Shown piece by piece: positions 51,693-60,513 of a stretch of DNA of 64,000 nucleotides. Origin of the DNA: an uncultured Eubacteriales bacterium (lineage in GTDB: Bacteria; Bacillota; Clostridia; Christensenellales; Aristaeellaceae). Location: positions 31,056-95,055 of the forward strand of contig CACXHB010000015.1 in the NCBI GenBank assembly GCA_902767315.1. Direction: 5' to 3'. Each line of letters begins with the position of its first letter. Within the stretch, counting starts at the first letter, position 1. A model generated the notes under the pieces. The model had not been told where the DNA came from. It worked only from the letters and a program-made list of their open reading frames with translations, and did no database searches. A program made the position numbers and the translations under genes.

Positions 51693-51717
51693 AACATCGT
51701 TATGAAACACTGTTATG
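51690..51717 (+). promoter_or_regulatory. TetR-type operator
   Basis: Perfect palindrome CATAAC-ATC-GTTATG (51690-51704) overlapping the -10 box and start point, plus another GTTATG half-site at 51712-51717. Suggests autorepression. Confidence 0.7.
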
Positions 51718-51741
51718 TATTTTGAACCGGGAGGTGCTTCC

Positions 51742-52365
51742 ATGGCCAGGCGAATTGAGGGCGTATCGGATCAGCTGCTGCGCTGCGCCCGGGAAGAATT
51801 TATGGAAATGGGCTTTCAGGAAGCGTCCCTGCGGGTGATCGCCGCCAAGGCCGGCACCAGCACCGGTTCCATCTACACCCGATATGGCGACAAGGACGGC
51901 CTGTTTCGCGCCCTGACGGAAGAAGCCGTGGAAGGGCTGATTGAAAGCTTCGAGTCCGCGCAGTCCGCCTTCGACAACCGCCTGGCGGAGGCCAAGGGCG
52001 ACGCGCTGGATTACGCCAGCGAACAGGTGGCGGAAATGGTGAACTATTTCTACGACCACCTGGACGCATTCCGACTGCTGGCCCGGTGTTCCGATACGGA
52101 TCACTTCGACAGGATGATGGATCGCCTGATCGACATCGACGTGAAATACACCTCTCGCTTCCTGCAGTGCACCGGTCGGGAGGCGCTGGCTGCGGGCCAG
52201 ACCGGCGAACTGATGCTGCACATACTCTCCAGCGCCTATTATTCCGGGCTTTTTGAAACCATCCGTCACGGCCTGAGCCGGGAAGACGCTATCGCTTACG
52301 CCCGCCGGCTGCGCCGGTTCTTCCGGATGGGCTGGGCGGATCTATTGGGCATGGAAAAGGGCTGA
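51742..52365 (+). CDS. TetR-family regulator
   Basis: Regulator of 207 residues. HTH at the N-terminus (ASLRVIAAKAGTSTGSIYTR then YGDKDGLFRAL), variable ligand-binding helices after it. The start is the ATG at 51742, preceded by GGGAGGTG. It follows the MATE-MerR operon divergently and precedes a secreted repeat protein. The ligand is unknown; a palindrome overlaps its own promoter. Confidence 0.93.
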   Translation: MARRIEGVSDQLLRCAREEFMEMGFQEASLRVIAAKAGTSTGSIYTRYGDKDGLFRALTEEAVEGLIESFESAQSAFDNRLAEAKGDALDYASEQVAEMVNYFYDHLDAFRLLARCSDTDHFDRMMDRLIDIDVKYTSRFLQCTGREALAAGQTGELMLHILSSAYYSGLFETIRHGLSREDAIAYARRLRRFFRMGWADLLGMEKG

Positions 52366-52387
52366 TGCCTTTTTCTTTTGAACATGA

Positions 52388-52403
52388 GTTAGATATTTCT
52401 AAC
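52388..52403. other. Inverted repeat upstream of the GLUG-repeat gene
   Basis: GTTAGA-TATT-TCTAAC, a 16-bp dyad between the TetR and GLUG genes. CTAACTAAG at its right edge recurs at 55178-55186, in front of another MATE gene. A TTGACA (52426-52431) follows but has no good -10 at 17 bp. Confidence 0.4.
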
Positions 52404-52462
52404 TAAGATGTCCACGCAAAACGCGTTGACATAGATACTTATTTTAAAGGAGCGATTTTCAG

Positions 52463-53689
52463 ATGAAACGGCTTTCAAAAATCCTGTCTCTGATGTGCGT
52501 GCTGGCCATGGCGCTGACCTGCCTGATCCTGACCTCCCTGGCGGAGGGATCCGCCTTTGCCGGCGGCAGCGGCACGGAAGCGGATCCCTGGCAGATCGGA
52601 ACGGCGGATCAACTGGCGTACCTGGCCGCCACCGTCAACGACGGCAGCTGCGGCGGCTATGCCGGGCAGTACTTCGTCCTCACCGCGGACATCGACCTGG
52701 CGGGCATGGCCTGGTCCCCCATCGGCAACATGAACGACATGGAAAACCACACCACGCTATTCCTGGGCTCCTTCGACGGCCAGGGCTACAAGGTGAGCAA
52801 CCTTTCCTTCGAAACCGATGCGTTCATCGTGGGCGCGGGGCTGTTCGGCCTCAACGCGGGCGAAATCAAAAACGTCTGCCTGGAAAACGCCTCCGTGCAG
52901 TGCACCGAGGGCACTTCCATGGCCATCGCCGCCCTGGTGGGCTACAGCATGGGTAACGTGGAAAACTGCACCGTTACCAACGCCGACGTGTTGGGCAACA
53001 ACTGCGTGGGCGGAGTAATCGGCGGCAACATGGGCAATGTGTCCGGCTGCACCGCCGACAACGTGAACGTCACCGTCATTGGGGATAACGATTTCTCCGA
53101 GGGACTGGTTCAGTGCGACATCGCCCAATGCGGCGGCCTGATCATCGGCGGCGGCTTCGGCGGCGTGATCGACAACTGCACCGCTCAGGGCACCGTGAAG
53201 GCCGAAGGCAACGAGCCTGTAGGCCTGGGTGGTATCGGCGGCTGCCTGGAAATGATGGATTCCATCACCAACTGCACCGTGGACGTGACCATCACCACCA
53301 CCAAAGGCGGCCACGCCATCGGCGGCCTGTGCGGCTATGCGGGCACCCATACCAACGGCCAGGTGGCGGCGGAAACCGAGGGCATCGTAACCACCCAATA
53401 CCCCGGCGTCATTGAAAACTGCACCGTGAACGCAAAAATCGACGCGCCCGAAGCCACCCACGTGGGCGGTCTGGTGGGCACCGGATTGTACTATTACGGC
53501 GAAGAGACCGCCTTCGCGGCCAGAAACTGCACCGTAAACGGCGAAATCACCGCCGTCACTCCCGGGGCGATGGCCGGCCGCGGAGAGGGCTGCTCCTTTG
53601 AAAACTGCACCGCCAACGTCACCATGAACGGCGAGGCGCTGCCGGAAATCGGCGCCACCGACCGCATGTACGAAAGCGCGGATCAGTAA
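52463..53689 (+). CDS. Secreted GLUG-repeat (beta-helix) protein
   Basis: Extracellular protein of 408 residues. Signal peptide 1-27 (ILSLMCVLAMALTCLILTSL region), then repeats typical of right-handed beta-helix GLUG proteins: GLFGLNAGEIKNVCLENASV, ALVGYSMGNVENCTVTNADV, GGVIGGNMGNVSGCTADNVN and HVGGLVGTG. Every turn carries a Cys in NCT/GCT. There is no LPXTG or membrane anchor, so it is released or bound non-covalently. AAAGGAGCG precedes the ATG. Role unknown, perhaps adhesion. Confidence 0.85.
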   Translation: MKRLSKILSLMCVLAMALTCLILTSLAEGSAFAGGSGTEADPWQIGTADQLAYLAATVNDGSCGGYAGQYFVLTADIDLAGMAWSPIGNMNDMENHTTLFLGSFDGQGYKVSNLSFETDAFIVGAGLFGLNAGEIKNVCLENASVQCTEGTSMAIAALVGYSMGNVENCTVTNADVLGNNCVGGVIGGNMGNVSGCTADNVNVTVIGDNDFSEGLVQCDIAQCGGLIIGGGFGGVIDNCTAQGTVKAEGNEPVGLGGIGGCLEMMDSITNCTVDVTITTTKGGHAIGGLCGYAGTHTNGQVAAETEGIVTTQYPGVIENCTVNAKIDAPEATHVGGLVGTGLYYYGEETAFAARNCTVNGEITAVTPGAMAGRGEGCSFENCTANVTMNGEALPEIGATDRMYESADQ

Positions 53690-53707
53690 CGTTTTTCCCA
53701 AAATAGC

Positions 53708-53744
53708 AGGGCGACGCGGACATAAAAAGAGTCCGCGCCGCCCT
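53708..53744. terminator. Bidirectional terminator
   Basis: Arms of 14 bases with one mismatch (53708-53721 and 53731-53744), loop ATAAAAAGA, between converging genes. Confidence 0.75.
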
Positions 53745-53763
53745 TTGCGCCAAAATTTCAGCC

Positions 53764-55113
53764 TTATTTGTCGAAAGAATGCACCCAGTCGGCCTTGAGA
53801 TAATACGTCAGGAACACCACGCAGCTGACTCCCCAGGTGAGGGGGTACGCCCAGAAAATCGTCTCAATGACCGGGAACGCCTTCACCGCCAGGGTGATAT
53901 AGGTCACCCGCAGAATGCACCAGCAGGCCAGCATGGTAAACATGGGCATTCGGGCACGCCCCGCGCCGCGCATTACGGCGGAAATGCCATGAGCAAAGGC
54001 CAGCGCAAAGAAGAAAAAACACTCCGTACGCATTTGCGAAACGCCGATGGCCACCACCGCCGGGTCGTCGTTGAAGATGCGGATCACGGCGGGACAGATG
54101 AAATAGAGAATCACGCCCAATAGCTCCGCCAGAGCCGCAGCGCAGCCTACGCCAAACCGCGCGGCCCGTCGGGCCCTGTGATACTCCTTCGCGCCCAGGT
54201 TTTGGCCAATGCAGGTGGTAATCGCCGCCGTGAAAGCGGTGATGGGCAGGAAAACAAAGCCCTCCACCTTGGCGTACGCCCCGCAGCCCGCCATAGCGTC
54301 GGCCCCAAAGGCGTTGATATTGCTCTGCACCACCACGTTGGCGATGGAAATAATGGAATTCTGCACGCCGGAGGGAATTCCCTGGCCGGCAATCTGCCGA
54401 AGCATGGGCCGGTCGAATCGGATTCGCCGAAAGACCACCCGTTCCGGCCCGGTGGAGCGCAGCAGCTTGAAAAAGCACAGCGCCGCGCTGACCGCCTGGC
54501 TGATAACGGTGGCAATCGCCGCCCCCGCAACACCCATCTGAAGGGGGCCAACGAAAATCAGATCGAAGATCACATTCACCACCGAGGAAAAAATCAGGTA
54601 GTAAAGGGGCGAGCGGCTGTCGCCCACGGCACGCAGAACGCCCATGCAGGTGTTATACATCAGCGAAAAGAATGCGCCCAGGAAATACAGCCGGAAATAG
54701 GTCGTGGAAAGAGGCAGCACATCCTTCGGGGTATTCATGAGGATGAGCATCTGCGGCGCAAGAAAAATGCCCAAAACGGACATGAGCACGCCGCAAACCG
54801 CGCCGAAGGCGATGGTAGTGTGCACGGCGGCCTCCATGGCCTTATAATCCTTCGCACCAAAATAGCGACTGATGACCACGCCCGCCCCCAGGGACACCCC
54901 CATGAAAAAGCCCGTCAGCATGAAGATCAAATTGCCGCTGCTGGCAACGGCCGCCAACGCGCCCTTGCCGGAAAAATTGCCTACGATAATGCTGTCCGCC
55001 GTGTTGTAAAGCTGCTGAAACAGCTGGCCCAGGAACACCGGCACGGCAAAGGCGACCATATTTCGCCAAATTGAACCGGTGGTCATGTCGAGATTGTTTT
55101 CCCTGCGTCTCAA
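53764..55113 (-). CDS. MATE family efflux protein
   Basis: Third MATE transporter of the window, 449 residues. DMTTGSIWRNMVAFAVPVFL, QLYNTADSIIVGNF, GVLRAVGDSRSPLYYL and QNLGAKEYHRARR are characteristic. The best start is TTG 55113 with GGAAGCG upstream; an ATG 27 nt later is an alternative. Its promoter has the 19-bp spacer of MerR-controlled genes but no regulator gene adjoins. Confidence 0.92.
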   Translation of the reverse strand: MRRRENNLDMTTGSIWRNMVAFAVPVFLGQLFQQLYNTADSIIVGNFSGKGALAAVASSGNLIFMLTGFFMGVSLGAGVVISRYFGAKDYKAMEAAVHTTIAFGAVCGVLMSVLGIFLAPQMLILMNTPKDVLPLSTTYFRLYFLGAFFSLMYNTCMGVLRAVGDSRSPLYYLIFSSVVNVIFDLIFVGPLQMGVAGAAIATVISQAVSAALCFFKLLRSTGPERVVFRRIRFDRPMLRQIAGQGIPSGVQNSIISIANVVVQSNINAFGADAMAGCGAYAKVEGFVFLPITAFTAAITTCIGQNLGAKEYHRARRAARFGVGCAAALAELLGVILYFICPAVIRIFNDDPAVVAIGVSQMRTECFFFFALAFAHGISAVMRGAGRARMPMFTMLACWCILRVTYITLAVKAFPVIETIFWAYPLTWGVSCVVFLTYYLKADWVHSFDK

Positions 55114-55166
55114 ATAATCGCTTCCTTTTGTTTTTCTTTTGAATCGTTCCAGACGCTCTTGAAACT

Positions 55167-55197
55167 ATGATAGCACCCTAACTAAGGTTTAAGTCAA
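55167..55197 (-). promoter_or_regulatory. 19-bp-spacer promoter of the third MATE gene
   Basis: Minus-strand TTGACT (55192-55197), 19-bp spacer with an imperfect dyad (ACC...GGT around TTAGTTA), TATCAT (55167-55172). Suggests control by a MerR-type protein encoded elsewhere. Confidence 0.65.
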
Positions 55198-55220
55198 TAT
55201 CTGAATCTTTAAATTTTGAT

Positions 55221-55254
55221 AAAAAACCTCCCGCTGCGACGAGGCAGCAGGAGG
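55221..55254 (-). terminator. Terminator of the surface-protein operon
   Basis: Minus-strand arms (55244-55254 and 55227-55237) with one mismatch, followed by six T. Confidence 0.85.
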
Positions 55255-55280
55255 CTCTCTGCGCGTGTTTGTCTTATAAA

Positions 55281-56099
55281 TCAGCCGCGGCGTTTGGGAA
55301 TGAACTGGACGGCCAGGAAAACCAGCAGCAGCGGAACGGCCAGCAGCGGCGCGACGATCTCCGGGGAAATCTGCATGGCGTCCGCCGTGACCCGCACGCT
55401 TTCCGCCTCCCGGCGGTTTTCTACCCGACGCCCCCGCACCAGCAGGCGATGGCTGTTGACGCCGTAGGGGGTGCAGGTAATCAGCGTACAGTAGTCCTTG
55501 CCTTCCTCGATTTCCAATTCGCCCATTTCCTGGGGCTCCACGATGCGAATCTGGTCCACTTCGTAGGTCAGCGTTTCGTTCAGCACCCGAATCATGAACA
55601 GATCGCCCTCCTCCAGCCGGTCCAGATCGGTAAATAGCCGGGCGCTGGGCAGGCCGCGGTGTCCGGAAAGGACGCAATGCGTGCTCTCTCCGCCCACGGG
55701 CAGGGACGTGCCCGCGATATGGCCGACGGCAATCTGCAGCACGGCTTCGTCCACGCCATGATAGATGGGCAGCGAGCATTTGATTTCGGGAATTTCGATA
55801 TAGCCGATGATTCCGGTTCCGGAAACGTCCAGCTGCGCCGCGTATTCGGCCTGCTCCGCCTCCGACATCTCGAAACGATCGGCCTTGGTCAATAGCGCCC
55901 GATTGTACTGATGCGCGGATTCCAGCATGGCGGCGTAGCGCTGGGCGTTCATGTCGGTGACCTCCTGGGCATATTGGGTAATGGCCCGGGACTGGTGCAG
56001 CGAATTCCAGTAATCGCTGAGGGTGGGATAAAGCAGCAGCGACAGTCCTGCGAGAAGTGCGCAGAACAGCAAAAGCGTGGAAATGCGGCTTTTCTTCAT
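55281..56099 (-). CDS. Class C sortase
   Basis: Membrane transpeptidase of 272 residues. N-terminal helix, catalytic core with SGHRGLPSARLF (His) and the active Cys in TLITCTPYGVNSHRLLVRG (Cys and Arg), C-terminal helix (LLAVPLLLVFLAVQF) as in pilin-type class C. The start is the ATG at 56099 behind GAGAGG. It follows the LPXTG gene and presumably anchors or polymerises that protein. Confidence 0.92.
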   Translation of the reverse strand: MKKSRISTLLLFCALLAGLSLLLYPTLSDYWNSLHQSRAITQYAQEVTDMNAQRYAAMLESAHQYNRALLTKADRFEMSEAEQAEYAAQLDVSGTGIIGYIEIPEIKCSLPIYHGVDEAVLQIAVGHIAGTSLPVGGESTHCVLSGHRGLPSARLFTDLDRLEEGDLFMIRVLNETLTYEVDQIRIVEPQEMGELEIEEGKDYCTLITCTPYGVNSHRLLVRGRRVENRREAESVRVTADAMQISPEIVAPLLAVPLLLVFLAVQFIPKRRG

Positions 56100-56201
56100 G
56101 CGGGCCTGCCTCTCAATCAAATTCAAACAAAGATTTCCAGGCGACGCAGCGCCCGGGAAAGCCGGGAAGGAACTCCCTCCCCGGCGTATGGATATTCCCG
56201 T

Positions 56202-59200
56202 TTACCGGCCGGCGGTTCTGCGCCTGCGGGCCACCAGCAGCGCGGCGGCGATCAGCAAAAGTCCGGCGGCGTAGAAGGGCGTTACCCCCGGGCCGCCCGT
56301 CTGGGGCAGCACATGGCCGCTCCTGTTTTCGATTACCAGCGGGTCGTCAGCCGTTCCGCTTCCGGCGTATGCGCCGCTGAAGGTGGTCTCGTAATCCAGG
56401 GTGACGGCATTCTGCTGAATGTCCACCTCAAGGGTCAGGTGTGCGTCGCGATAGCCGGAGGGAACCCGGGTTTCCGCAAGGAGATAATGGCCGGGAGTAA
56501 GGTCGCTAAAATGAACCGCGCCGGATTCGTCGCTGGTCTGGGTTTGCACCAGGTTGCCTTCCTGGTCGGTCAGCGCAAACACGGCCCCGGGCAGAGCGCT
56601 TCCGTTTTCCGCGTCCACCTTCTTCAGGAAAAATTCCGCAAAGGGAAGGCGCACCCATACGGTATTGGATTCCATGGCGTTGGGGGTCTGGTCGGTTTTG
56701 AAGCCGAAATTGTTGAACGCGTCCAGATGCGAGACGGACTTCCCGGCGAGAATCGCCATGGATTCCTGGCTCAGCTGGGAAACGACGCACACGGGAACGC
56801 GCACCGTGAAGCTGGAATGGGCAGCCAGCCTGGTTCCCTCCTCGGCCACCAGCTGAAAGGCCGTGACCTGGGAATAATCCGAAACCTGACTGACCCACAG
56901 GCTGTCGTCGGCCAGCATTTCGTCCATGCTCTTTGTAAGCGCCGCCGGGCTGGTGGTGTAATAGACCCGATACCCCTCAGGCGGCGTGATTGCGCCCCGC
57001 AGCCGCACCGGGAATTCCGATTTCCGCATGGCGGATTGGAACACGTCCTCATCGCCGATATTCGGCAGCGCGTCGTAGACGATCAGCCCGGTATATTCGC
57101 CGGACATGTCGTTGGTGACCTTCAGCTGATAATCGAATTGAGAGCCCACCTTCATATTCAGGCCCTGCTTCGTCCAGTTCGAACTGCCAGCGGGTGCGAT
57201 GAACTTCTCCGCATAGAGAGATTCCGCCGCGACGATAATCGCGTCCGAATAGTCGTAGGCGATTTTATCGTCCGTTCGGCCGTTGTCGTTCAGGTCGTAA
57301 ATATCCTCCGTGCCGCCGGTGGGCAGGTCGTATTCGTCCAGATTGTCGCCCACCACATAGGCATAGTTGCGCACCGTGCCGGGCTTTGCGTCCCCATTGA
57401 TCTTTACGTGAATCGTAATGGGCGCGGTAGAATTCGATTTCCAATATTCCTTCAGCGCCTCCGCCGTAAAGGGGAAGATCAGCGCCGTCCGGCCGGAATT
57501 GTGGTAATTTTCGATGATCTCCGGCCGGAATTTGTTCAAATCTCCGAACAGCTCCCTGCCAAGAGAGATGTGCGTATAGCTCAGCTCCGGGGGCAGCAGG
57601 TCAATGATGCGCAGGTTTTCATACTGCTTGACCTCCGGTTCCAGCAGCGAGCCCGCCAGATTGAAGACGAAGTAAAATTCGCTTCCGACAGTATTATTTC
57701 CCGTAGCGCTGTTTCCGCCGGTGGTCTTCTGAATGCGCAGCTCCCCGGTATAGGGCAGCATTTTGTAGCGGTCGGCGGCAAAGAGATAGAAATACGTCCG
57801 ATTTCCGCTGGCGTCCGTCTGCCAGTTGACCGAGCGCGCGCCGTTGGAATAAATGTTCTTCGTCTCGTCCGTTTCATCTACGTGGGTGTTCTGGGGGTCG
57901 CGATAGACCGTGTAGGCGCGGAACACGACGGAAGCGTTCAGTTCCATGGCGTAATCGTCCCGGAAAACCACCTCGTAGCCCTCGCAAATTTTGTCCGCGT
58001 CAAAAACCACGTTGAAGTTTCCTGAAGCGTCCGGGGCGGAAAGGGTATAATCCGCCGTGGCGCCGTCGGCGTAATAGGCCGTAACGTGATCGACCACGTC
58101 GGCGTAGGTCTCGCCCTCCGGCAGCACCGCGCCGCCCGACCGGAATTCCAGGCGGGTAAACTTCAGCCGCTTGTCCAGGCCGGCAACCACCGTTTTGCCG
58201 TCTTCTATGATCTCGCGGTCCTGAATGGTGATGTGCTCCAGGGGCTGGGGCTTCTCGTTGTACAGATGCAGTTCCCAGGGATATTCATTGGCCTTGTAGC
58301 TGTTGCCGTCGTAAATATCGCCCTTGGTGGCGCCCTTCGTAAACCGCCCCTCGGTGCCGCTTTTATTGGTGAGGCGGAAGATCAGGGAATCGTCGGCGGT
58401 GGGATGGGTTTCACCCTCGGCCTCCCGGGTGGGAACCGCTTCCATGTGCACGCTGTTGGTCAGATCGGCAATGAGGAAGCCGTCCTTACCGACGGTAAAG
58501 GGCAGCCCCGGGAACTGCAGGTGGATCGCGTCCACCCGAATCTGCTGGAGTATGCTCAGGGAATTTTCCCCGGTGTAGGTTTTGGAAATCGTCCGGCCGT
58601 CTTCGCTCAGCGTCCAGGTGGGGTTCTTTTCCGGATCAAATTTTGCCACGCAGGCCTTTCCGTTGATATCCGTGTAGACGGGCAGCGTGTCCGTCAGCGT
58701 CAGGCTGCAAACGTCGCGGCATTCCGTGGTTCGATAATAGGTCGTGCTGCCGTATACCGTGGCGTTGACCAGAAACTGGAAATCCACATACGTCAGATCG
58801 TCCAGATAAGGGTTACCGTCTGGCTCCACCGGGGTCACCACCGCCTCGGCATAGTCTCCGCTGAAGGCCTTCAGGTTGTTGGTGTTGACGAATTTAATGA
58901 GTTCCCAGGGCTGATATTCCGGCCGATAGCGATTGGGCTCCGTTTCGGCGACGGTATCGCCATAGGCGATGGTTCCGGTAACGGGCAGTACGTAATTTTC
59001 CGGCACGGTGTTTCCGACAAAGTTCAGCAAAAACGGCAGCGACAGCGCCTGGGTTTTGTCGTATGCGCTGAAGTGAATGCCGATGACGTAGTTTTCGCCC
59101 TCCTCCCGCAGGGGCAGCATTTCATATTTGCTGGTAGAGCTGGTGGTGAATTCCGGAATATTCAGGGAATTCGGCAGCACATATTGCTTCGGAACCGTCA

Positions 59201-60065
59201 GCGTGACCGTAACGTCCGTGAGATCCTCCGTCAGATCCTGAGGCTCGATGCAGATAAAACCGGTGAGCGCGGTGGTGACTGCGGAAGAAACGCCCTCCGG
59301 ATGCTCGGACTGGGGCTTGGAATCCCCGTATTTCAGGGTGAGGCACAGGTTTCCGCTGGCAATCCCGTCGGCATCGGCCGCATCCGCGTCGTCCGGCGCG
59401 GGCGAATTTTCAGCCAGAATCGCGTCGCCGGAATCGCCGGTTTCCGCGTCCTCCGCCGGGTCGTCCTCGCTGTGGGAATGCTCCTGGAGACCGCAGGTGA
59501 GTTCCCAGGTTCCATAGCACATGGGCCCGTGCTGATGCTCTGCGGATTCCTCGAGACCGCAGGTGAGTTCTTCCTCCGCCGGCTGGAAGCAGCTTTCGGA
59601 ATGAACGTGCTCCAGCACCTCCTGCATGCCGCAGATGCGCACGCCCCAAGGGTCGTAGCAGCTGGCGGTGTGTTCGTGCAGCGTGATTTCCGGCCGATTG
59701 CAGATGAGCTTCGGCTCCTCGGCCTCCTCCGACCGGGTGCAGGTCAGTGTCCTGATTTGTTCATAGCAGGCGTCTGTGTGCTGATGGCCCTGCTCGGACA
59801 GGCCGCAGACCAGTTCCCGACTGGTTTCGTAGCAATCGGCGGTATGCTGATGCTCCGCGGATTCCTCCATGCCGCAGATCAGCGCCCCCGCTTCGTCATA
59901 ACAGGCGACCGTATGCTGATGGCCCGCAGACTCCTGAAGGCCGCAGACCAGATTCTGGTGTTCTTCATAACAGCCCGCGTCATGGGTGTGGGGCGCCTGC
60001 TCAGGTTCGGTGCAGATCAGGTTCCCCCGCTCCAGCGAATAACAGCTTTCGTCATGGACGTGCAT
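56202..60065 (-). CDS. Large His/Cys-repeat SpaA-like LPXTG surface protein (main part, after an in-frame TAG)
   Basis: 1287 residues. The first ~200 hold about eight copies of a unit with H-x-H-x3-C-Y and a following C-G, e.g. HQHTVACYDEAGALICGMEE. A long beta-rich body follows, then a SpaA/Cna_B domain (FLKKVDAENGSALPGAVFAL) and the LPQTGG sorting signal, a helix and RRRR at the C-terminus. It has no signal peptide; that is on the upstream fragment (60069-60497), which is in the same frame and separated only by one TAG plus one codon. Independent start at ATG 60065 has no proper ribosome site, so the natural product probably needs the upstream part. Confidence 0.85.
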   Translation of the reverse strand: MHVHDESCYSLERGNLICTEPEQAPHTHDAGCYEEHQNLVCGLQESAGHQHTVACYDEAGALICGMEESAEHQHTADCYETSRELVCGLSEQGHQHTDACYEQIRTLTCTRSEEAEEPKLICNRPEITLHEHTASCYDPWGVRICGMQEVLEHVHSESCFQPAEEELTCGLEESAEHQHGPMCYGTWELTCGLQEHSHSEDDPAEDAETGDSGDAILAENSPAPDDADAADADGIASGNLCLTLKYGDSKPQSEHPEGVSSAVTTALTGFICIEPQDLTEDLTDVTVTLTVPKQYVLPNSLNIPEFTTSSTSKYEMLPLREEGENYVIGIHFSAYDKTQALSLPFLLNFVGNTVPENYVLPVTGTIAYGDTVAETEPNRYRPEYQPWELIKFVNTNNLKAFSGDYAEAVVTPVEPDGNPYLDDLTYVDFQFLVNATVYGSTTYYRTTECRDVCSLTLTDTLPVYTDINGKACVAKFDPEKNPTWTLSEDGRTISKTYTGENSLSILQQIRVDAIHLQFPGLPFTVGKDGFLIADLTNSVHMEAVPTREAEGETHPTADDSLIFRLTNKSGTEGRFTKGATKGDIYDGNSYKANEYPWELHLYNEKPQPLEHITIQDREIIEDGKTVVAGLDKRLKFTRLEFRSGGAVLPEGETYADVVDHVTAYYADGATADYTLSAPDASGNFNVVFDADKICEGYEVVFRDDYAMELNASVVFRAYTVYRDPQNTHVDETDETKNIYSNGARSVNWQTDASGNRTYFYLFAADRYKMLPYTGELRIQKTTGGNSATGNNTVGSEFYFVFNLAGSLLEPEVKQYENLRIIDLLPPELSYTHISLGRELFGDLNKFRPEIIENYHNSGRTALIFPFTAEALKEYWKSNSTAPITIHVKINGDAKPGTVRNYAYVVGDNLDEYDLPTGGTEDIYDLNDNGRTDDKIAYDYSDAIIVAAESLYAEKFIAPAGSSNWTKQGLNMKVGSQFDYQLKVTNDMSGEYTGLIVYDALPNIGDEDVFQSAMRKSEFPVRLRGAITPPEGYRVYYTTSPAALTKSMDEMLADDSLWVSQVSDYSQVTAFQLVAEEGTRLAAHSSFTVRVPVCVVSQLSQESMAILAGKSVSHLDAFNNFGFKTDQTPNAMESNTVWVRLPFAEFFLKKVDAENGSALPGAVFALTDQEGNLVQTQTSDESGAVHFSDLTPGHYLLAETRVPSGYRDAHLTLEVDIQQNAVTLDYETTFSGAYAGSGTADDPLVIENRSGHVLPQTGGPGVTPFYAAGLLLIAAALLVARRRRTAGR

Positions 60066-60068
60066 CTC

Positions 60069-60071
60069 CTA
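60069..60071 (-). other. In-frame TAG splitting the LPXTG gene
   Basis: Minus-strand TAG, followed in the same frame by GAG and ATG. A stop-free frame of 143 codons lies above and 1288 codons below. The repeat pattern continues across it. Confidence 0.85.
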
Positions 60072-60497
60072 GGCCGGGGCGTAACAGCCGGCGCTGTGGG
60101 TATGTTCCCGAATTTCCGGCAGCGGACACCAGAGCTTTCCTTCCGCGTCGTAACAGGAATCGTCGTGCGTATGCACCACGAAATCGGATTCGCCGCACAC
60201 CGGATTGCCTTCTTCGTCAAAGCAGTCCGCCGTGTGCCGGTGCAGATTCAGACTTTCCAGCGTGCAGATGGGCGTAAGCGGCGCATCCTGCTCCACCTTG
60301 GTCCAACAGGCCTGGGTATGGGTATGCTCCGGAATCGAACAGCCGGTTTTTTCCAGGGTTATTGCCGGCAGAATCAGCGCGTAGGTGGTGCCGAACACCG
60401 CAACCGCGGCCAGCACGCCCACGATTTTCCGCCAGAGATGGCGGCGGCGCCGGCGGGCGGTATAGCCCGCCGCTTCCTGCATCATGCGATCGTTCAT
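60069..60497 (-). CDS. N-terminal part of the His/Cys-repeat LPXTG protein (signal peptide and first repeats)
   Basis: 142 residues, ended by TAG. An Arg-rich start (ARRRRRHLWRK), a hydrophobic export segment (IVGVLAAVAVFGTTYALIL) with the PAITLE signature common in clostridial SpaA-type giants, then four His/Cys units (EHTHTQACW, HRHTADCFDEEGNPVCG, HTHDDSCYDAEGKLWC and HTHSAGCY). On its own it would be a secreted stub. With the downstream frame it forms one protein of about 1431 residues. Confidence 0.85.
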   Translation of the reverse strand: MNDRMMQEAAGYTARRRRRHLWRKIVGVLAAVAVFGTTYALILPAITLEKTGCSIPEHTHTQACWTKVEQDAPLTPICTLESLNLHRHTADCFDEEGNPVCGESDFVVHTHDDSCYDAEGKLWCPLPEIREHTHSAGCYAPA

Positions 60498-60513
60498 TTT
60501 GGAATCCCTCTTT

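Noticed and set aside
56202..60497. Pyrrolysine insertion at the TAG
   Set aside because: TAG ends several ordinary genes in the window and no pyl gene is visible; kept only as one of several options to test.
59400..60497. CRISPR array suggested by the regular repeats
   Set aside because: The repeats are coding, vary in DNA sequence, and lie inside one open frame.
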